This document shows, one piece after another, positions 46,201 through 58,344 of a stretch of DNA of 64,000 nucleotides. The notes under the pieces were generated by a model. The model was not told the DNA's origin, searched no databases, and worked only from the letters and a program-made list of their open reading frames with translations. A program made the translations under genes and the position numbers. The stretch's first letter is position 1. Each line of letters opens with the position of its first letter. This DNA comes from Triticum aestivum (Eukaryota > Streptophyta > Magnoliopsida > Poales > Poaceae): positions 137,298,747-137,362,746 of the forward strand of contig NC_057807.1 of NCBI RefSeq assembly GCF_018294505.1. The letters run 5' to 3'.

Positions 46201-46560
46201 CACTGGAAGTGGTCTTCGGATCCCCGGATAACTTCCGAAGCAAGGAGTTAATCTTCGATATAGTCCCGTTCTGCAGCGGCTATCATGCTCTGCTCGGACG
46301 AACCGCGTTTGCAAAGTTCAACGCGGTGCCGCACTACGCATACCTCAAGCTCAAGATGCCAGGCCCTCGAGGAGTCATCACGGTCAACGGAAACACTGAA
46401 CGCTCCCTCCGAACAGAGGAACACACAGCGGCTCTCCCGGCAGAAGTACAGAGCAGCCTCTTAAGGCAATTTTTGAGTTCGGCCGTTAAGCGACTGGACA
46501 CGGCCAAACACGCCCAGAGTAACCTACAACAAGACCACCTGGCACGTTCCGAGCACGCGT
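43271..46560 (+). pseudogene. Gypsy gag-protease region, decayed
   Basis: ATG at 43271 (MAPSIINNDAVQ) is followed by a TAG at 43328-43330, then a long acidic N-terminal region to about 44,050. A basic segment (KKQPKRRRQRRRSKSRHNK) in a shifted frame follows, and then a coiled region (ANSLKKKQQQLRADQDLL). A Retrotrans_gag-like core lies at about 44,960-45,420 in alternating frames (FRGTYVRPPHADDL-type, QQPDESVRQFWTRF). A protease-like part lies at 46,050-46,400, with a one-base deletion right after MDG near the presumed active site, then VEANCTGSVTLEVVFG and YHALLGRTAFAKF. Many frameshifts are present. The coding stops near 46,560 with no polymerase. Confidence 0.78.
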
Positions 46561-47770
46561 AGCAATGCGGCCCCAACCCCAGCTCTTGCATAATTGCAAG
46601 ACTAATCCTTCGCGTACATTATTACGCTCTAGAGATACCATGGGCATAGGGGGAGGGGCACGACCACGACGGACCCAGAGTGCGGCTCAACCACACCAGG
46701 GGCTCCCAAGTGTGTCGCTCTTTTTCTTTTTTCTTTTTTCTTACCCACAGGACTCCGTTCACCAGAGGCCCTGTCCGGTAGTAGACCTGCCGAACTCACG
46801 ATGCAACAGCTAGGGAAGGAGAAAGGCTACGACGAACACTCAGGTGGTCTCCATTACAAGCATTAAATCTGTTTAATACACCATTCCGCAGCCTACCCCT
46901 GGAGGGGGACATGTTTAATTGTCCAATCCCTTGCTTACCGCACTATTTGTATCGTTCTGCATTCATGGCAATATTTCTGGAATAAACAATGCATCGCTTT
47001 TTGCTTATAATTGCATTTCTTTCTTATATATGTTCATTTATGACATGTTTCATCCGTACACTTCAGTACGGCTAAATACACCAGGGGCTTAAGTTCCCCA
47101 CATTATGGTGTGATAAGTCCGAACACTTTCACAAGTGCGGCACCCCGAACTTATAGCATTATATGCATCGGCTCCGAATCATGTCTTGGGTCAATAGTTG
47201 GGTTTGCCCGGCTCCCATGTTTTGGTACCTTACGTTCCGTTGTATCGGCTAAGGTAGCACTGGGAGAACCACTGCGATTGCGCCCCGGTTGAGCTGGGCG
47301 AGCGCCTCAGTGGAGAAAGCTAAAACTGACCGTCATGATAAGGCGAGAGGTGGTCGTTGTTCGAGAGGTTTTTTCGAGTCCCTAAAGACTTATGCCGCTT
47401 AGAGCGAGGAACCGGCTTCGTCCGGCCCATGCATGGATAGCGCCCCGAACTCGGTCTTTCGAACACTAGGGGCTTCGCCGAAATTTAAAATTATAGAATT
47501 CTATGGCTAAGTGAGAGTGTTCAAGCATTATAAGTCCGCTTGCCTCGTTCGTTGTGTTGAGCGCCTCCCTAGATGGACCCAAACATGGGAACAAGAGCGC
47601 TCAAGTTTATCCCGAACACCCCAACACTAGTGGCATGGGGGCTGAAGCCGACGACTTGCCATCTCTCAGATTTGATAAACGGCCGCACAGAAGGTAATAT
47701 TTTAAATTAACAAGCGTTGCTTAGCGTATATGAACAAAGTTTTCAGCGCATAGGATAACAAAATGCGAGT
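46561..47770. other. Gypsy internal non-coding stretch
   Basis: Located between gag-protease and the antisense gene. Text at about 47,150-47,350 (ATATGCATCGGCTCC, CACTGCGATTG, CAGTGGAGAAAGC) recurs twice in the nested element at about 50,618-50,790 and 51,660-51,840. Confidence 0.6.
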
Positions 47771-48076
47771 CTACTCAAATATTATATCTTTGGAGCACTC
47801 ATCCGCAATCATGCGGGCACCCTTCAGGACACTCTTATAATACATTTCGGGCGTACGATACTCCTTGCCCGCCGGCGGCGCGTCCGTCAGAAGCTTCTCA
47901 GCGTCCATCCTGCCCCAGTGCACTTTTGCACGGGCAAGGGCCCAATGGGCACCTTCAATGCAGGCGGAGTGCTTGATGACCTCAACCTAGGGACACGCTT
48001 CCACCAGCCGCTGCACCAGGCCGAAGTAGCTCCCAGGCATGGCCTCCTTGGGCCACAGCCGAACTATGAGGCCCTT

Positions 48077-48560
48077 TGACGGTGTCCTGGACTAGGGGGT
48101 ACTCAACGCGTCGTCTCCCAATCAGTTGGATTGGGCCGAGGACCCCCATGGCCGTATACTCATGGGCCAGTCCGGACAGCTTCCGCATACAAGGAAGAAT
48201 CAACAAGACTTGGCGATCAAGACAAGGACTCCTCCCCCACCGGCGTATTCGGCTAGGACTCTTGTTATCCTAGGCCTCTGGTGCATTATATAAACCAGGG
48301 CCAGGCTAGTCGATAGACATATACAACAACAATCATACCATAGGCTAGCTTCTAGGGTTTAGCCTCCTTGATCTCGTGGTAGATCTACTCTTGTAATACC
48401 CACATCATCAATATCAATCAAGCAGGACATAGGGTTTTACCTCCATCAAGAGGGCCCGAACCTGGGTAAAACATCGTGTCCCTTGTCTCCTGTTACCATT
48501 GATCCTAAGACGCACTACTTGGGACCCCCTACCCGAGATCCGCCGGTTTTGACACCGACA
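48077..48560 (+). repeat. 5' LTR of the nested element
   Basis: 484 bases. TATATAAA lies at 48287-48294. The 3' half (from about 48,325) is nearly identical to the outer element's LTR, while the U3 half differs. The bases after it repeat the outer element's TTGGTGCTTTCATTGAGAG. Confidence 0.93.
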
Positions 48561-51500
48561 TTGGTGCTTTCATTGAGAGTTCCGCTGTGTGATCGGCGAA
48601 AGGATCAATGGCTCGACTACAGGTCAACTGCGACGTCGGCTTCTTCGTCACCAGCTCGACTGGTCACCTTGGCTTGACCGAGGACTGCGCCCTACCTCCG
48701 ATCGTCATGTTCGGATGAAGGCCTTCATCAACATCAACTCCGATCTCTGTCAAGATCATGGAGGAATCATCCAGGGAGCCCGGGGGCTCAACGTCAACAT
48801 TGCCCTCGGGCGACCGTGCTGTTTTTCTGGACAGCAAACTTGCATCCGCCGTCACCGCCTCCTCGAGCGTCGCTTTGACGATTGCTTTGGTGGAATTGTG
48901 TGGAATTGAGTCTACAACAACCCTGGAAAATTTCGTCGAGTTCCGATGGAGGAATCTCCGGCAATCTCCGATATACCGGAGCCCTGTTGAATCTGGACGA
49001 GAATCCGGACGAGTTTAGGGCGTGGTGTCCAGCGTCTAGCTCGGATGTCTTTTGGAGGATCCAACCGTTGATTTGCTGTGGAATTCCCTTATCTAGCACT
49101 TGCCAAAAATTCAGCTCGATCCAACCGTCCAAACTCTGGGAAACTTCCGATTAGTGCATCACTTTTTGGATCTGTTTTCTGCACAAAAACGAATCCGACC
49201 CGAGTTCGTCTTTTTTATGAACGGGATTTCGGACATCCTTTTTGAAGGAAGTTTTGTATGGGGTATTGTGTTTTGTTCCCGAACACATCCCACTAACTTT
49301 AAGATCTTTTGAACATGATCTTCAACATCATGCTGGTGTCAAACCAGTCCGGCAATATTGCTCCACGGCTGCCGACCTGCGCTAGACACATCGTCACTTT
49401 GTTGAGCCAAGCTCAACTTCTTCGGATCATCATCTTGGCAAGCCGAACGAGAGTCCGGCATCGCGAAGGATAAATCATCACCAACATCGCCGCCCCATGG
49501 ATTACACGGAGCGGGCATACCGGCATCGCCGCACGGTCGCTTCATCAAGCCGGCATCGACCACGTCATGACCTGCATCGGCAGTGCCGCACTATTGCTTC
49601 TTCAAGCTGGTGTCCATCACGCCGACCTACTTCGACATCTCGGATGGACCGGGGGCTTCGCCATCTCTTCATCAACCTACTCCGGACATTTCGGCGTCAC
49701 TAGCCGACCAGGCATGGGTGCGCGGATCGAGTCCCAATTTTGGGAATCACCTTCCTTTGGATTGCTACAACAAATAAACCAGGTGCTATTAATCCTTGTA
49801 TTTCTTTTTGCTCGTTTGGGTTAAATTTTTCCCAAGGAACTATTACTCTGGTTAGTCCTGCATATGTACACAGGTCTATCAAATGGTGGCCGCATTATCG
49901 ACGGTCGCATGATGGTTCGGTCAGTTTCCGTACACAGTTCGGCGAACGCCGCATCCGGAACTCGGACCGACCTATGAATCCAGGCTTTGCCACGCCTTTA
50001 TTGCATTACGCCGACGACCTGCATCGACATCGACTTTGGCGCCAGGCCATATTTCTTTTATTACTCACTTTGCATAAATTATTTATTATGCAACAAATTT
50101 TTTTTACTATTATCTCTGGTTTGCACTATTTTTTGTGCACAGGAAAATGATCCAGCCGGACTATATCCTTTGACGTCACCTCGGCTGGACGGGGGGCTTC
50201 GTCAACACTTCATTACCCCATGCCAGGGACTTCGGCATCACTGTGCCGTCCTGCATTGACCATGCTATGTCACCACTTCACAGTGCCGAGCTCTTTGCTC
50301 CGCCACCTCGGGACCGGCTTGGGGGATGGAACCTTGTCCCGCATCAAGCTCGGACCGCATCATCAATACCGAACACATTAACCAGCTAAGTTGCCTTCAT
50401 GCTCAAAGTTTTAAAATTTCTAACTTGTGTTCGGTTCGACCAAGCATTATACTTTCTCGGGAAAAAGTTACTTATCTTCCTTGTCGAAACTTTGTTCGCA
50501 CACACTTGATGCGCTACCCGCGCTCATTATACCTGGGGGCTTCTTTAACAGAAGCTTATTAATTTGGGCTTTATGCCCAACACATGTGTCACACTTCCGC
50601 ATGTACCTTTTATTCACCATTATATGCATCGATATGACTTAAGTTTTGGCCAAGCTGGGTTGCCTGGCTCCTGTGCTTACCCCTACGTTCCCGATTGTTC
50701 GGCTAGGTGGTAAAGGGAGCACCTCTGCGATTGTTACTGCCGGGTCAGCCGGATGTGTACCTCAGACTGGGTGAAGCCGAAAGCTAGCGTTCTTAAGGGA
50801 ATACTCGGTCGGTGAACTAAAAGATGATTTCTTACCTATTTATTTACCTGCCCCCAGATGTTTTTCTGCTCTTTTCGCAGTCCGGACATGCACTTTAGGG
50901 CATGCCTCCCAGGGAAAGGAACCCCTAACGGAACTATTCTCCCTGGAAGATGTTTCTTACTAACCATGTAATATAACATAACTAGTTGGGCACTTGTCTG
51001 ATAAAGCACTAATGACCCCTACGCCTGGTCTCCACACATGCCCCGGTTTTTATAACCGCGAGGGTATTCGGACACACTCCGGACTATTGGGTCCAGAGGT
51101 TGAAGCGAAAAGGTCCGCTGCGACAAACGATCTACAATCCGGCTAGAAGGCATTCTACATGTCATCTTACATTATCAACTTTTACCCAAGTCACTTGGGG
51201 GCTCTTATGTTTATTTGAGCCGTTTCATACTAAGTGTTTCTCTTCCTAGCCGTTGCAAAGTTTTTATTATTATTTATCACTCCTTTTTTCGACACAAGTG
51301 TGCGGTCACTAGCCGGGGAGCCTAATTTCTCTCTCAAAGCCGCTAGAGTTTAGTTTGCTAAACTGGCCTAGTAAGAAGTACTCCGCCTTCGGGATAGGAG
51401 GTTGAAGCCGTAGGCTGACCCGCTTGAAGTTTTGAGATAGGATGTGTCAAGTTAAAGCACGGCAGAAGCACCTTTTTTTCTTCTAAAGTCCAATTTTCGG

Positions 51501-52960
51501 ATCGGCACCGAACACTTGATCTAGTTCGGACATTAATCTTTTGAATAAGTTTTTTGGCTTTTCGAGCCCATGGCACTTTTAAACTATTTGTGTGTTTTTA
51601 GCACAAGTCTCGCAGTGCAACGCCGGACACCTTTTGAGATTCGGCAAAAACATTCTCGGATATTGCTATATATGCATCAGTTTCGAATTGTGTCTTCGGT
51701 CAATAGTTGGGTTGCCCGGCTCCCGCGCTTGCCTCCTACGTTCCGCTTTGTTCGGCTAGGTGTGCAAAGGGAGAACCACTGCGATTGTGCTTCCAGCTCG
51801 CATGGTCAAGCACCTCAGTGGAGAAAGCCGAAAACTGACTGTCACAATAGGTGTAAACTGGTCAGCGATCCGATGACTATATTAAATGACGGGCCATTCA
51901 TTGGCCAAAGTGTTTCCGGCTTGACCTCGACTGTCGCCGAACACTATCGGGGGCTATTAACTGGCCTCCCAAACTAAATCCTCGATATTTTGCTCTTACA
52001 TTGGAGCAGAGGTTTCATGATCATGCTTAGCATGACAACCCAAAGAAAGGAACCGATAGCGGGACTATTTTCTCTGGAAGACATTTCTTCTGTTAAACAG
52101 TAATATAAAATGTCTCTCCGCGTACCTTTGTTTATAAAACAATATGGCCAGATTGCCTTGTTTGTTGTAAATCTTTGCCCTCATAAAGGCTTTATAAAGT
52201 AGGACAAACACTCCTCGGCTATTGGCCGAGGAGGTGGAAGCCGATGGTCGGTCAACAAAGTTTTGTACAATGCGGATCCGAGCATTAATGACGTAAAGTA
52301 CTTGGATACATAGAGTCATTACACATAATTTGTGATTTTACTATGGATATCGATCCTTAATTCGGCCTCCCGTGCCCGCATTAAGGCTCGGGGGCTACTG
52401 GGCTTCGGGCTTATTATTTACAAATATTAAAGGGGCACATCAATCCCCTGATCTGGTGTTGCCACCCGACCAGTGTCTCGGGGGCTACTGCATTGCCTGT
52501 TCTATGCAGAAAATTTTAGGTGCAATACAGTTTCCGAGGAGATTTTGATCCTCAGGTTGGTCGGCCGCACCCAACCCGAGTCTCGAGGACTGAGCACGCC
52601 GCTTTTTGTGTCCCGAAGTATTCTGCTGAGCTAGGACTTGATCCTCAGACCGATTTTGCAAATCAACCTGAGTCTCAGCGGCTACGGGGATCAGCGGTCT
52701 TATGTCATCCTTCATGTGCATCTCGGGTTTTAGACCGATACCCACCTTGAGGGCTACTGGCTATATATCTCGTCAGAGAATAAATTGCATCAATAAAAAA
52801 CATTGACCAAAAATCAGCCCATGACCGAGGTGCTTAACCACCTCGGAAGCAGTCCGACATAAAGCTCGGGCGCTAGTGGCTGGCTCCATAGAGGGCACTT
52901 CTGGCATTAAGCTCGGTTAAACTCCTTCAAACTCCTTTGAACCAAGGTGATTTATGACAC
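48561..52960. other. Interior of the nested element, non-coding
   Basis: No retroviral-type domain is seen in any frame. It contains several echoes of the purine tract CGGGGGCT (for example near 48,779, 49,648, 50,187, 51,946, 52,389 and 52,471), and two copies of a module also found in the outer element at 47.2 kb. Confidence 0.6.
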
Positions 52961-52964
52961 CTCG

Positions 52965-53135
52965 GATAAAGTCCGGCGTTGGAGCTCGGATACATAGTCC
53001 GGCGTTGGAGCTCGGATACAGTCCGGTGTTGGAGCTCGGATACATAGTCCAGCGTTAGAGCTGGAAAGCAGTCCGGCATTGGTGCTCGGCTGCAAAAGAT
53101 ACCTCGAATGCAGTCCGGCGTTGGAGCTCGGACGC
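52965..53135. repeat. Minisatellite in the nested element
   Basis: About six imperfect copies of a 24-30-bp unit around AGTCCGGCGTTGGAGCTCGG. Copy lengths vary by short spacers such as ATACAT. It lies about 260 bases before the 3' LTR. Confidence 0.85.
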
Positions 53136-53393
53136 AAGAGGACGTTGCCACCCGGGAACAACTTCAAACCCGAGGCATGGCATAAAAATAACAAGGCATT
53201 GATAAAGGCCATAAACTTAAAGGGGCTCCTCGGATACCCAACGTGTAAACTCGTCGAATGCATTTCGGCGATCCTCAAGATAGAAGATGAGAAGATTTGT
53301 TGAACCAGTTTTCAAGACCGGCAACCGAAGATGAAGAACAGTTCGGAAGAATCGAGGAGCGTCCCTAACTTGAAGACCGGTTCAGGGGGCTAT

Positions 53394-53877
53394 TGACGGT
53401 GTCCTGGACTAGGGGGTACCCAACGCGTCGTCTCCCGATCAGTTGGATTGGGCCGAGGACCCCCATGGCCGTATACTCATGGGCCAGTCCGGACAGCTGC
53501 CGCATACAAGGAAGAATCAACAAGACTTGGCGATCAAGACAAGGACTCCTCCCCCACCGGCGTATTCGGCTAGGACTCTTGTTATCCTAGGCCTCTGGTG
53601 CATTATATAAACCAGGGCCAGGCTAGTCGATAGACATATACAACAACAATCATACCATAGGCTAGCTTCTAGGGTTTAGCCTCCTTGATCTCGTGGTAGA
53701 TCTACTCTTGTAATACCCACATCATCAATATCAATCAAGCAGGACGTAGGGTTTTACCTCCATCAAGAGGGCCCGAACCTGGGTAAAACATCGTGTCCCT
53801 TGTCTCCTGTTACCATTGATCCTAAGACGCACTGCTTGGGACCCCCTACATGAGATCCGCCGGTTTTGACACCGACA
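53394..53877 (+). repeat. 3' LTR of the nested element
   Basis: 484 bases, matching the 5' LTR except for about seven positions. Confidence 0.93.
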
Positions 53878-56800
53878 CTCTTCATGGCCTGTTCGGCTAC
53901 CTTGTGGAGCTCGACCAGCTGCTTCAGCTGGCCGCTAAGGGGCACCGGATGTCCGGCCTCAGCATACTGAGACCAGAAGACCTTCTCCGTCGAGCTCCCC
54001 TCCTCGGCCCGGTAGAAAGCGGAAGCATCTGATACGCTGTGGGGCAGATCCGCGAACGCTCCTGGAGAGCTCCGAATTCGGGTAAGTAATAGGTAATTCA
54101 CATTCACATGCTTGCTTTGCATGAAAAATGCCTTACCCGCTGCTATTTTCTTCAAATCCTCGATCTCCTGGAGGGCCTTGTGGGCTTCGGCCTTAGCGGC
54201 TTTGGCGCTCTCAAGAGCCGATGCAAGCTCGGACTCTCGAGTCTTTGAGTCGCGCTCCAAACTCTCATGTTTTTCCATGAGAGCCTGGAGCTCTTGCTGC
54301 ACCTCCGCCACCCGCGCCTCCTGCTTCTCTCGCTCGGCTCACTCTGTGGTCGCATTGCGTTTGGCCACAGATACCGCCTCCTTCAGGGTCGCCACCTCGT
54401 TCGTGGCCCCTGTAGTACCCATGTTATCCTTGTTATTTCTCTTGCAACCAAATCCTTTTCTGTAAGGTACAAATTTAATACGGTGTTACTCACCTTCCTT
54501 ATCCTCGAGCTGTTTCTTGGCACGACCGAGCTCGCTCTTGGACCGCTCGAGGTTCTGCTTCAAAGCATCGACCTCCGCAGTCAGTGCGGCAGAGGTCAGC
54601 AGCGCAGCCTGCAATCCCATATTGACATACTTTTTAGAACTCCGGCGTATATCTTTTTAGATCCTCAGTCCGGCTTTTCTATCCGAACACCGAACCAAGA
54701 ATTAGGGGCTACTGTCTATGCGGTATTATATTACATACCTTAAAATTCTCACCTCAAAGCCTGTTAGAAGGCTGATGCAGGCTTCAGTTAACCCGCTCTT
54801 GGCGAGCTGAACCTTCTGAATCACCGCACTCATGATAGTGCGGTGTTCTTCTTTGATGGAAGCGCTGTTGAGCGCCTCCAGCAAGTTATCCGGCGCCTCT
54901 GGTTGGACAGAGGCCGCTGGTGTCACGGTCTTGCCCTTCTTACGAAGGGGCCGCTCGCCGGACTCCGGAACCACTGCAGGTTCCGGTGCGGAGTCCGGTG
55001 TAGAGTCCGGGAGGTTGCCTTGCGGCACCTCCGGGGCCTCCTCCTCCTGGCGGGTCCCTTCTCGGGATCCTACCTCGGCGCCGTCAGCGTCACGGGGAGT
55101 TGAGGCAGTCTGAAGGGAATCCATATCCGACGTGTCTAAGGACCCGCTGGACGAAGCGGGAAGATCGTCCCTGGCCGGACTACAGGTTGTATGCGGCATT
55201 AGAAAGACACCGTGTGGCAAAATGAAAAATTATAAACTATCTAGGAGTCCTATACTTACGATCTTGCTAGGGGCTCGGCCCTTGAAGGCCACTCCTCGTT
55301 GCCGTTGCCAACATTGGCGGAATAGTCCGGGGGAAGGGTCCTTCCCTTCTTGGACCCTTCGGCCTCCCTCGCTGGGGAGGCCTTCCTCTTCTTCTCTCCC
55401 CCCGCTGGGGGAGAGGCTTCTTTCTTCTCCTCCTCATCCTCAGGGGAGGAGTCCACCTCGGAGTCATCGGATGATGAGTCCGATACCACCTGACGCCGGG
55501 AACTCCTTCGGGTTCCCATGGCCTTCTTCTTGGCCTTCTTCTCCGGCACCACGTAAAGTGTCGGGACCAGCAACCCCGTCAAACGGGTGTCTGCTGGGTC
55601 TTTTGGAAGGGGAGCCGGGCAGTTAACCTGTCCGGACGTCTTCTGCCAGTCCTATTAAAGGCATTGGGAGTTTAGATCCCACATAGAGTCAAACTATGAA
55701 AGAAATGAGTGTCCCATAAAGGATAACATAGCTTACCTCGCCGGCCGGGCGCTGCGTGCTGAACCCGCGATCTTCGGTTGCGGATGCGGGGGCTTCTCCG
55801 CCCTTGAACAGCACCCTCCAGGCAGCTTCGTACATTGTGTCGAAGAGCCCGCTCAAGGTTCGGTGCTGAGCCGGATCAAACTCCCACAAATTGAAGGCCC
55901 GTTGCTGGCAGGGGAGAATCCGGCGGACGAGCATGACCTGGATCACATTGACAAGCTTAAGCTTCTTGTTCACCAGGGTCTGGAGACAGGACTGGAGTCC
56001 GGTCAGCTCCTCCGAACTACCCCATAGCAAGCCCTTCTCTTTCCAGGAGGTGAGCTGCATGGGGATACCAGATCTGAATTCGGGGGCCGCTGCCCATCTA
56101 GGGTCACGCGGCTCGGTGATGTAGAACCACCCCGATTGCCACCCTTTGATGGATTACACGAAGGCACCCTCAAGCCAAGTGACGTTGGGCATTTTGCCCA
56201 CCATGGCGCCTCCGCACTCCGCTTGGCTGCCATTCACCACCTTCGGCTTGACATTGAAGGTCTTTAGCCACAAGCCGAAGTGGGGCTGGATGCAGAGGAA
56301 AGCCTCGCACACGACGATAAACACCAAGATGTTGAGGATGGAGTTTGGCGCCAGATCGTGGAAGTCCAGACCGTAGTAGTACATGAGCCCCCGGACGAAG
56401 GGGTGAAGTGGGAAGCCCAGTCCGCGGAGGAAGTGGGGGAGAAATACGACCCTCTCATGGGGCCTGGGGGTGGGGATGAGCCGCCCCTCATCGGGCAGCC
56501 GGTGCGCGATGTCGCTGGACATGTATCTGGCGCCGCACAGCTTCTCGATGTGCCCCTCCGTAATGGAGGAGGCCATCCACTTGCCTCCCGCTCCGGACAT
56601 GGTTGGAGGAGGTTGAGGTGAGATGTGCAGACTTGGGCGCTGGAGCTCGAGTGCGCGGAGATGGATAAGCAAAGGAGGAAGAAGGCGTAGGTAAAAGAGG
56701 TGGATCCTTATCCCCTTATATATGGGCGGACGAAGACTATGCGTCCCCACCGGCCTGGTAAAACTCGCTTATCTCCCAAGCGCCACAATCAATGGCGCGG

Positions 56801-57157
56801 TTGGGTTACCCACATCCGTATTGATGGGAATCCCGGAATAAGGGGAACACGATCTCTGCTTCGACAAGACGTGCCAAGGAAACCGCTTCGCTAAACGCAC
56901 TGAGGTGGTATAATAAAAGCGATTCAAGTAAAGGCTTGGTAGTGGTGTGACGTCACGCCACAAAATACGTCAGCAGATTGAACTTGTGTAAATATTATTC
57001 TCTCTACGGTGGTATGTGGAATTTATTTTACAGAGCCGGACACTATCCTGGTGTTCACAATCTTCTATGAATTATTCGGAGGAGGAACCCGCCTTGCAAT
57101 GCCGAAGACAATATGCGCGCCGGACTCGTCGTCATTAAAGCCTGGTTCAGGGGCTAC

Positions 57158-57638
57158 TGAGGGAGTCCTGGACTAGGGGGTGTCCGGATAGCCGGACTAT
57201 CATCATCGGCCGGACTCCAAGACTATGAAGATACAAGATTGAAGACTTCGTCCCGTATCCGGATGGGACTTTCCTTGGCGTGGAAGGCAAGCTTGGCAAT
57301 ACAGATATGTAGATCTCCTACCATTGTAACCGACTCTGTGTAACCCTAGCCCTCTCCGGTGTCTATATAAACCGGAGGGTTTTAGTCCGTAGGACAACAA
57401 TCACAACAACAATCATACCATAGGCTAGCTTCTAGGGTTTAGCCTCCTTGATCTCGTGGTAGATCCACTCTTGTACTACCCATATCATCAATATTAATCA
57501 AGCAGGAGTAGGGTTTTACCTCCATCGAGAGGGCCCGAACCTGGGTAAAAACGTCGTGCCCCTTGTCTCCTGTTACCATCCGCCTAGACGCACAGTTCGG
57601 GACCCCCTACCCGAGATCCGCCGGTTTTGACACCGACA
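57158..57638 (+). repeat. 3' LTR of the outer Gypsy element
   Basis: 481 bases, same length as the 5' LTR, with about six mismatches by my count. Confidence 0.93.
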
Positions 57639-58097
57639 CCAACCCAACATGTACCTTTGGAGACACCTGTAGTACTCCTTTATAATCACCCAGTTACGTT
57701 GTGACGTTTGGTAGCACCCAAAGTGTTCCTCCGGTAAACGGGAGTTGCATAATCTCATAGTTACAGGAACATGTATAAGTCATGAAGAAAGCAATAGCAA
57801 TATACTAAATGATCAAGTGCTAGGCTAACGGAATGGGTCATGTCAATCACATCATTCTCCTAATGATGTGATCCCATTAATCAAATGACAACACATGTCT
57901 ATGGTTAGGAAACATAACCATCTTTGATTAAAGAGCTAGTCAAGTAGAGGCATACTAGTGAAGTTGTGTTTGTCTATGTATTCACACATGTATTATGTTT
58001 CTGGTTAATACAATTCTAGCATGAATAATAAACATTTATCATGATATGAGGAAATAAATAATAACTTTATTATTGCCTCTAGGGCATATTTCCTTCA
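57639..58097 (-). mobile_element. Angela/BARE-like LTR, outer piece (split by insertion)
   Basis: On the minus strand it starts TGAAGGAAATATGCCCTAG at 58097 and runs to CCAAC at 57639, where the Gypsy element entered. It joins 42,742 downward. It matches 4454-5296. Confidence 0.85.
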
Positions 58098-58344
58098 CTG
58101 ATATGGCTCACGTCAGCCAATCCTCGCGAGATGCACCTTGCACAGAAATCTCCGCTCCTCGGGAGCCAGTCTGAGGGGGGGCGATCCCCTTGGAGGTCTT
58201 AGTGTCGTCCACCTCGCGAGGCTTGGCCCCTCATGAGGGTCTCGAGTTGTGGATGCCGAAGCTAGGCCGTACCAGGCCATCGATGGAGCCACACCGTGGG
58301 CCACAGGCAGGCAAGTCTGGGTACCCCCGTATCCAGAACGCCGA
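58098..58344. other. Unassigned repeat fragment
   Basis: GC-rich text ending CCAGAACGCCGACA, which looks like the end of another Gypsy LTR. No clear start was found. Confidence 0.35.

Larger units (their letters stand above)
48077..53877 (+). mobile_element. Nested non-autonomous Gypsy element without coding capacity
   Basis: It has 484-bp LTRs at 48077-48560 and 53394-53877 (TGACGGTGTCC...ACACCGACA). The flanking duplication is CCCTT (48072-48076) and CTCTT (53878-53882), one mismatch. The purine tract TTCAGGGGGCTAT precedes the 3' LTR. I counted about seven LTR mismatches (about 1.4%). The 4.8-kb interior has no gag or pol domain, only short frames. It lies within the last exon of the outer element's antisense gene, in the same orientation as the outer element. 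Confidence 0.92.
47771..56600 (-). pseudogene. Antisense six-exon gene of the Gypsy element (Transposase_28-like)
   Basis: Exons on the minus strand: 56600-55737, 55651-55260, 55179-54753, 54608-54494, 54409-54137, and 54061-53878 continuing at 48076-47771 after the nested element. All introns are GT-AG and the phases are consistent. Without the nested element and one copy of its duplication the frame is 2,556 bases (851 codons plus stop). The N-terminal region has SSDIAHRLPDEGRLIPTPRP, FLPHFLRGLGFPLHPFVRGL and LAPNSILNILVFIVVCEAF, the 'putative gypsy-type transposon' domain (PF04195 by memory). The middle is acidic and Ser/Lys-rich, followed by a long coiled coil, and the end has ARAKVHWGRMDAEKLL and MIADECSKDIIFE. 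Three in-frame stops (56156-56154, 54341-54339, 47989-47987) disable it. The function of this protein is unknown. Confidence 0.82.
42743..57638 (+). mobile_element. Non-autonomous Gypsy element with gag-protease and antisense gene (Fatima-like, tentative)
   Basis: It has 481-bp LTRs at 42743-43223 and 57158-57638, both TGAGGGAGTCC...ACACCGACA, and a perfect target duplication CCAAC (42738-42742 and 57639-57643). The purine tract before the 3' LTR is TTCAGGGGCTAC. Without the nested 5.8-kb element it is about 9.1 kb. It encodes a decayed gag and protease-like region on the plus strand and a six-exon gene on the minus strand. No reverse transcriptase, RNase H or integrase is present. I counted six mismatches between the LTRs (about 1.2%), so the insertion is young. 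Confidence 0.93.

Noticed and set aside
52927..53278. Repetitive 74-108 codon minus-strand frames
   Set aside because: They only translate the minisatellite.
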